From contig NZ_JAAORM010000005.1 in assembly GCF_017695965.1 (NCBI RefSeq), forward strand, positions 124,001 through 188,000: 64,000 nucleotides of DNA, in the 5' to 3' direction. Positions within the stretch are counted from its first letter, which is position 1. Every line of letters starts with the position of its first letter. The notes beneath the pieces were generated by a model. It saw only the letters and a program-made list of their open reading frames with translations. It did no database searches and was not told where the DNA came from. Positions 61,298 through 64,000 of this stretch are shown one piece after another. A program made the position numbers and the translations under genes. Source of the stretch: Prochlorococcus marinus CUG1416. GTDB taxonomy: Bacteria; Cyanobacteriota; Cyanobacteriia; PCC-6307; Cyanobiaceae.

Positions 61298-62749
61298 CTA
61301 TAAATCAGCAAACCCTTTTTTCTTTTTATTATTTTTCTGTTTTTTCATCGGCTTATTACTACCCATTCCTCCCATTCCTCCCATTCCAGGCATTCCTCCC
61401 ATTCCAGGCATTCCTCCCATTCCAGGCATTCCTCCCATTCCAGGCATTCCTCCATTCGACATTTGTTTCATAAAACCTCTCATTCTTTGAAAATCAGCTA
61501 ATACTTTATCTACATCTTTTGCTTCATAACCACTACCCTGAGCAATCCTTTGTCTTCTGGAAGGCTGAGCAGCAAGGACTTCAGGTTTTTGTTTCTCCTC
61601 AAGAGTCATTGATGAAATCATAGATTCTATTTTCTTAAGCTGATCTTCTCCATCTTTTATCATCCCATCGTCGATTTTATTCATACCAGGTATTAATTTT
61701 ATTAATCCACCAAGTGAGCCCATCCTTTTTATTAATCTCATTTGCTTAACAAAATCATTAAAGTCAAAAGTTGCTTCTTGAAGTTTCTTTTGCATAGCTT
61801 CTGCATCAGCAAGCTCGACTTCCTTTTGTGCTTTTTCAACAAGTGTTAATACATCACCCATTCCTAAAATTCGGCTAGCCATTCTTTCTGGATGGAATGG
61901 TTGCAGTGCCTCTATCTTTTCGCCTACACCTATGAATTTGATAGGTTTACCACTTATTTTTCTTATTGATAAAGCCGCTCCTCCTCTAGAGTCGCCATCC
62001 AACTTAGTTAGTATCGCCCCTGAAATTCCTACTTTTTCATGAAAAGACTTTGTCAAATCAGCAGCTTCTTGCCCAATCATAGAATCAACAACAAGCAAAA
62101 CTTCATCAGGATTAGAAACTTCCTTTATCCGAACCATTTCACTCATCATTGAATCATCAATTTGCAATCTTCCTGCAGTATCAATAATGATCGAGTTAAA
62201 ATTATTTTCACTCGCATAATTCAATGCGTCCTTCGTTATCTCTTCTGGTTTGCTATTTTTCTCTTTTGCTGAAAAAACTTCTAAGTCGTATTGACTTCCT
62301 AATGTTTTAAGTTGTTCTACAGCTGCTGGCCGATAAATATCTGCAGCCACCAAAAGAACTTTTTTTTCTTTTTCCTTCAAATAAAGGCCTAATTTTCCTG
62401 TTGCAGTTGTTTTACCAGCTCCCTGAAGTCCAGCCATTAAAATAACAGTGGGACTATTTTTATTTTCGTTTAATGGAGAATTTTCATTCCCCATAATGTT
62501 AATCAATTCTTTATTTACAACTTCTATAAATTTTTGACCTGGGTTTACACCCCTAACTACTTCTTCTCCGATAGCTTTATCTTTAACATCTGATATAAAA
62601 TCTTTTACTACAGACAAACTAACATCGGCATCAAGAAGTGCTCTTTTTACCTGATTCAAGGCATCATTAATATTATTTTCACTAATTTTTGCTTCGCCTT
62701 TTAAACCTTTTACTGCGTCTTCAAAGCGTGATGAGAGTTCATCAAACAT
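61298..62749 (-). CDS. ffh: Signal recognition particle protein Ffh
   Basis: SRP54 GTPase that targets membrane and secreted proteins, 483 residues. N domain about 1-90, G domain with LMAGLQGAGKTTATGKLGLY (P-loop), VAADIYRPAAVEQLKTLG, IIDTAGRLQIDDSM and LTKLDGDSRGGAALS. The Met-rich M domain follows, with RRQRIAQGSGYEAKDVDKVL and FQRMRGFMKQMSNGG. The C-terminus has four or five GMPGMG repeats and a Lys-rich end. Upstream of rpsP. Confidence 0.97.
   Translation of the reverse strand: MFDELSSRFEDAVKGLKGEAKISENNINDALNQVKRALLDADVSLSVVKDFISDVKDKAIGEEVVRGVNPGQKFIEVVNKELINIMGNENSPLNENKNSPTVILMAGLQGAGKTTATGKLGLYLKEKEKKVLLVAADIYRPAAVEQLKTLGSQYDLEVFSAKEKNSKPEEITKDALNYASENNFNSIIIDTAGRLQIDDSMMSEMVRIKEVSNPDEVLLVVDSMIGQEAADLTKSFHEKVGISGAILTKLDGDSRGGAALSIRKISGKPIKFIGVGEKIEALQPFHPERMASRILGMGDVLTLVEKAQKEVELADAEAMQKKLQEATFDFNDFVKQMRLIKRMGSLGGLIKLIPGMNKIDDGMIKDGEDQLKKIESMISSMTLEEKQKPEVLAAQPSRRQRIAQGSGYEAKDVDKVLADFQRMRGFMKQMSNGGMPGMGGMPGMGGMPGMGGMPGMGGMGGMGSNKPMKKQKNNKKKKGFADL
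61363..61455 (-). repeat. 18-bp tandem repeat coding the GMPGMG tail of Ffh
   Basis: The unit CATTCCAGGCATTCCTCC (+ strand) is repeated about four times with almost no variation, plus partial copies, in phase with codons. It encodes Gly-Met-Pro-Gly-Met-Gly units. The near-identity of units suggests recent slippage, so copy number may vary between strains. Confidence 0.85.
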
Positions 62750-62796
62750 TATTAAAAAGAAATTTTAATTATTATAGATGATCTCGAAGTTTATAC

Positions 62797-64000
62797 TTAC
62801 AAGCCACTTACAAAATCAACCAATTTCCATGATTTATTAGAAAAACCCAAAATATATTTAACCTTTAGAGGATTCAATGATGTTTCGTTAACAAATTCCC
62901 CAGAATCCTTTAATATTCCCTCTAAATAATTTAATTCAACTAAAACAACAATCCTAGAGGAAGTCTGCGATTTCAAATCTATATTAAGTATTTGGGAAGT
63001 AATTTGTTTATAAATTCCTTTCTTTATGTCATTTTGTCTTTCTTCAATTGTTCTATCAATCAAACCATTACTAACAATCGTAGAGAGATTAAGTTCACTC
63101 TTTCCAGCTAAGTAATTACTTTTTTTCAGAAGCCATATATTAATTAAATCTCTTACCTCTTCTAAAGAAGGCGATGCTGTAGTAAGTGCTTTGAATTTAG
63201 AGGAATTAATTGCAGTAGATTTCTCAGGGATTGAATTTAATTTATTTGAAGAATTTTTTTTTATTTCTTGAGTAATATCGTTATCACTAACCTTTTGATT
63301 TTTATCTAAAGCTATAAAAGGTTTATCCTCAACAGCATCATCCTGAATTGAATTTTTAAAATTATTTCTTAAAAATCCAATGCCAATACCAAATGTGAAT
63401 AAGATCAAAAAAGCATATAAATAAATTAAGTAAGGTGTGCGACTGGTAATATGTTTATCCTCAAGAAATTCTCCAAAAACAAACTTTAATTCAGCAATTT
63501 TTTCGATTAAGTACTTATAAAACTCTATTGGTTTATTCTTGAAGATTTCCTCATTGAATTTATTTTCTTGAATATCAAGCTTTTCATATGCTTGTTTTAT
63601 GCCACCTGGCAAAGGTAATCTACTTTCATCAATATTATCTAATGTACTATCAAAATCATCTGTGATTTTTGTAGAAGATTCTTTTTTGATCTGTTGGTTC
63701 TGAAAATTTGATTTAATTGTAGTTTTATTTGATTTCTTTTCTAATGTTTCAATAAATTCTTGAATTTCTCTATCTTCAAACCAAGAATCTAAATCCACTT
63801 CTTTTAAGTCAATATCTCTATAACCAACTAAAACATCATTCTCCAACCAATTTTTACAGAAAATACATATCGCCTCCAAGTTATTGCCTGGATAATTGTT
63901 AAGCCAATCTCGTAATTTTTCATCAGAACTGCTGGAGAACCTTGCAGAGGCCTTTTCAATATCTGCTAGTAGCAAGTCTAAACAACCAACAAGAGGCATT
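62797..64000 (-). CDS. ftn2: Cell division protein Ftn2/ZipN (ARC6 homologue), C-terminal part
   Basis: The frame is open to the window edge, so the N-terminus, with its J-like domain, is outside. LRDWLNNYPGNNLEAICIFC and LVGYRDIDLKEVDLDSWFED fit the middle of cyanobacterial Ftn2. A single membrane helix (PYLIYLYAFLILFTFGIGIG, about 190-210 of this part) is followed by a Ser-rich linker. The last 120 residues are the ARC6-like IMS domain (LEEVRDLINIWLLKKSNYLA, VVLVELNYLEGIL, and ILGFSNKSWKLVDFVSG). The family tethers FtsZ to the membrane at mid-cell. Transcribed toward ffh with a 47-nt gap. Confidence 0.85.
   Translation of the reverse strand, partial: MPLVGCLDLLLADIEKASARFSSSSDEKLRDWLNNYPGNNLEAICIFCKNWLENDVLVGYRDIDLKEVDLDSWFEDREIQEFIETLEKKSNKTTIKSNFQNQQIKKESSTKITDDFDSTLDNIDESRLPLPGGIKQAYEKLDIQENKFNEEIFKNKPIEFYKYLIEKIAELKFVFGEFLEDKHITSRTPYLIYLYAFLILFTFGIGIGFLRNNFKNSIQDDAVEDKPFIALDKNQKVSDNDITQEIKKNSSNKLNSIPEKSTAINSSKFKALTTASPSLEEVRDLINIWLLKKSNYLAGKSELNLSTIVSNGLIDRTIEERQNDIKKGIYKQITSQILNIDLKSQTSSRIVVLVELNYLEGILKDSGEFVNETSLNPLKVKYILGFSNKSWKLVDFVSGL

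Overview
The window is very AT-rich (roughly 70% A+T by eye), densely packed and cyanobacterial. Families characteristic of cyanobacteria are present: the division protein Ftn2/ZipN, the long ThiE form, DUF3122, DUF3611, a CbiE-CbiT fusion CobL and a cyanobacterial-type LexA. Base composition, short intergenic gaps and gene order point to a high-light-adapted Prochlorococcus; the strain cannot be told from the sequence alone.

Positions 1-40132 are a cell-surface polysaccharide / O-antigen island. An eight-gene + operon (1-8521) holds glycosyltransferases, a DegT aminotransferase, the CDP-glucose synthase RfbF and a CapD/FlaA1-type dehydratase. A - operon (8545-11944) pairs a WecA-like initiating transferase with a PIG-L deacetylase and two methyltransferases. 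Then come an RfbC epimerase, remnants, an SGNH protein, an MBL-fold protein, and a tightly spaced cassette of methyltransferase, carbamoyltransferase, SxtJ-like protein and DUF5989 microprotein (16355-19807). RfbG, the partner of RfbF, lies 15 kb away on the other strand next to a broken rfbC-like gene. From 26767 to 40132 the island continues with 2OG-type oxygenases, a flippase, a pyruvyl transferase, a deacetylase, formyl- and methyltransferases, AsnB, and a Wzz/Wza export pair.

The most striking structure is at 22166-26148. An intact tRNA-Ala(GGC) is followed on its 3' side by two further tRNA-Ala 3' halves in tandem. The segments between them are bounded by 8-bp repeats set 12 bp apart: GGTCGCAG in one element and GCTCGCAG in the next. 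This is the architecture of tRNA-targeted integrative elements of the tycheposon kind, stacked in series. Neither element contains a recognisable recombinase. One carries surface-type genes, including a flippase cut off at the element end; the other is essentially a single gene.

From 40209 to the right end the window is mostly core genome: lexA, argF, ftsH, ribD, cobL, nadK, pheS, surE, ribF, thiE-thiS, larB, ispF, trmD, era, a BI-1 protein, phoH, rpsP, ffh and ftn2. The exception is a 548-residue formyltransferase / beta-propeller glycosyltransferase-like gene (54939-56585), an apparent surface-glycan insertion between ispF and trmD. The genes at both window edges are incomplete.
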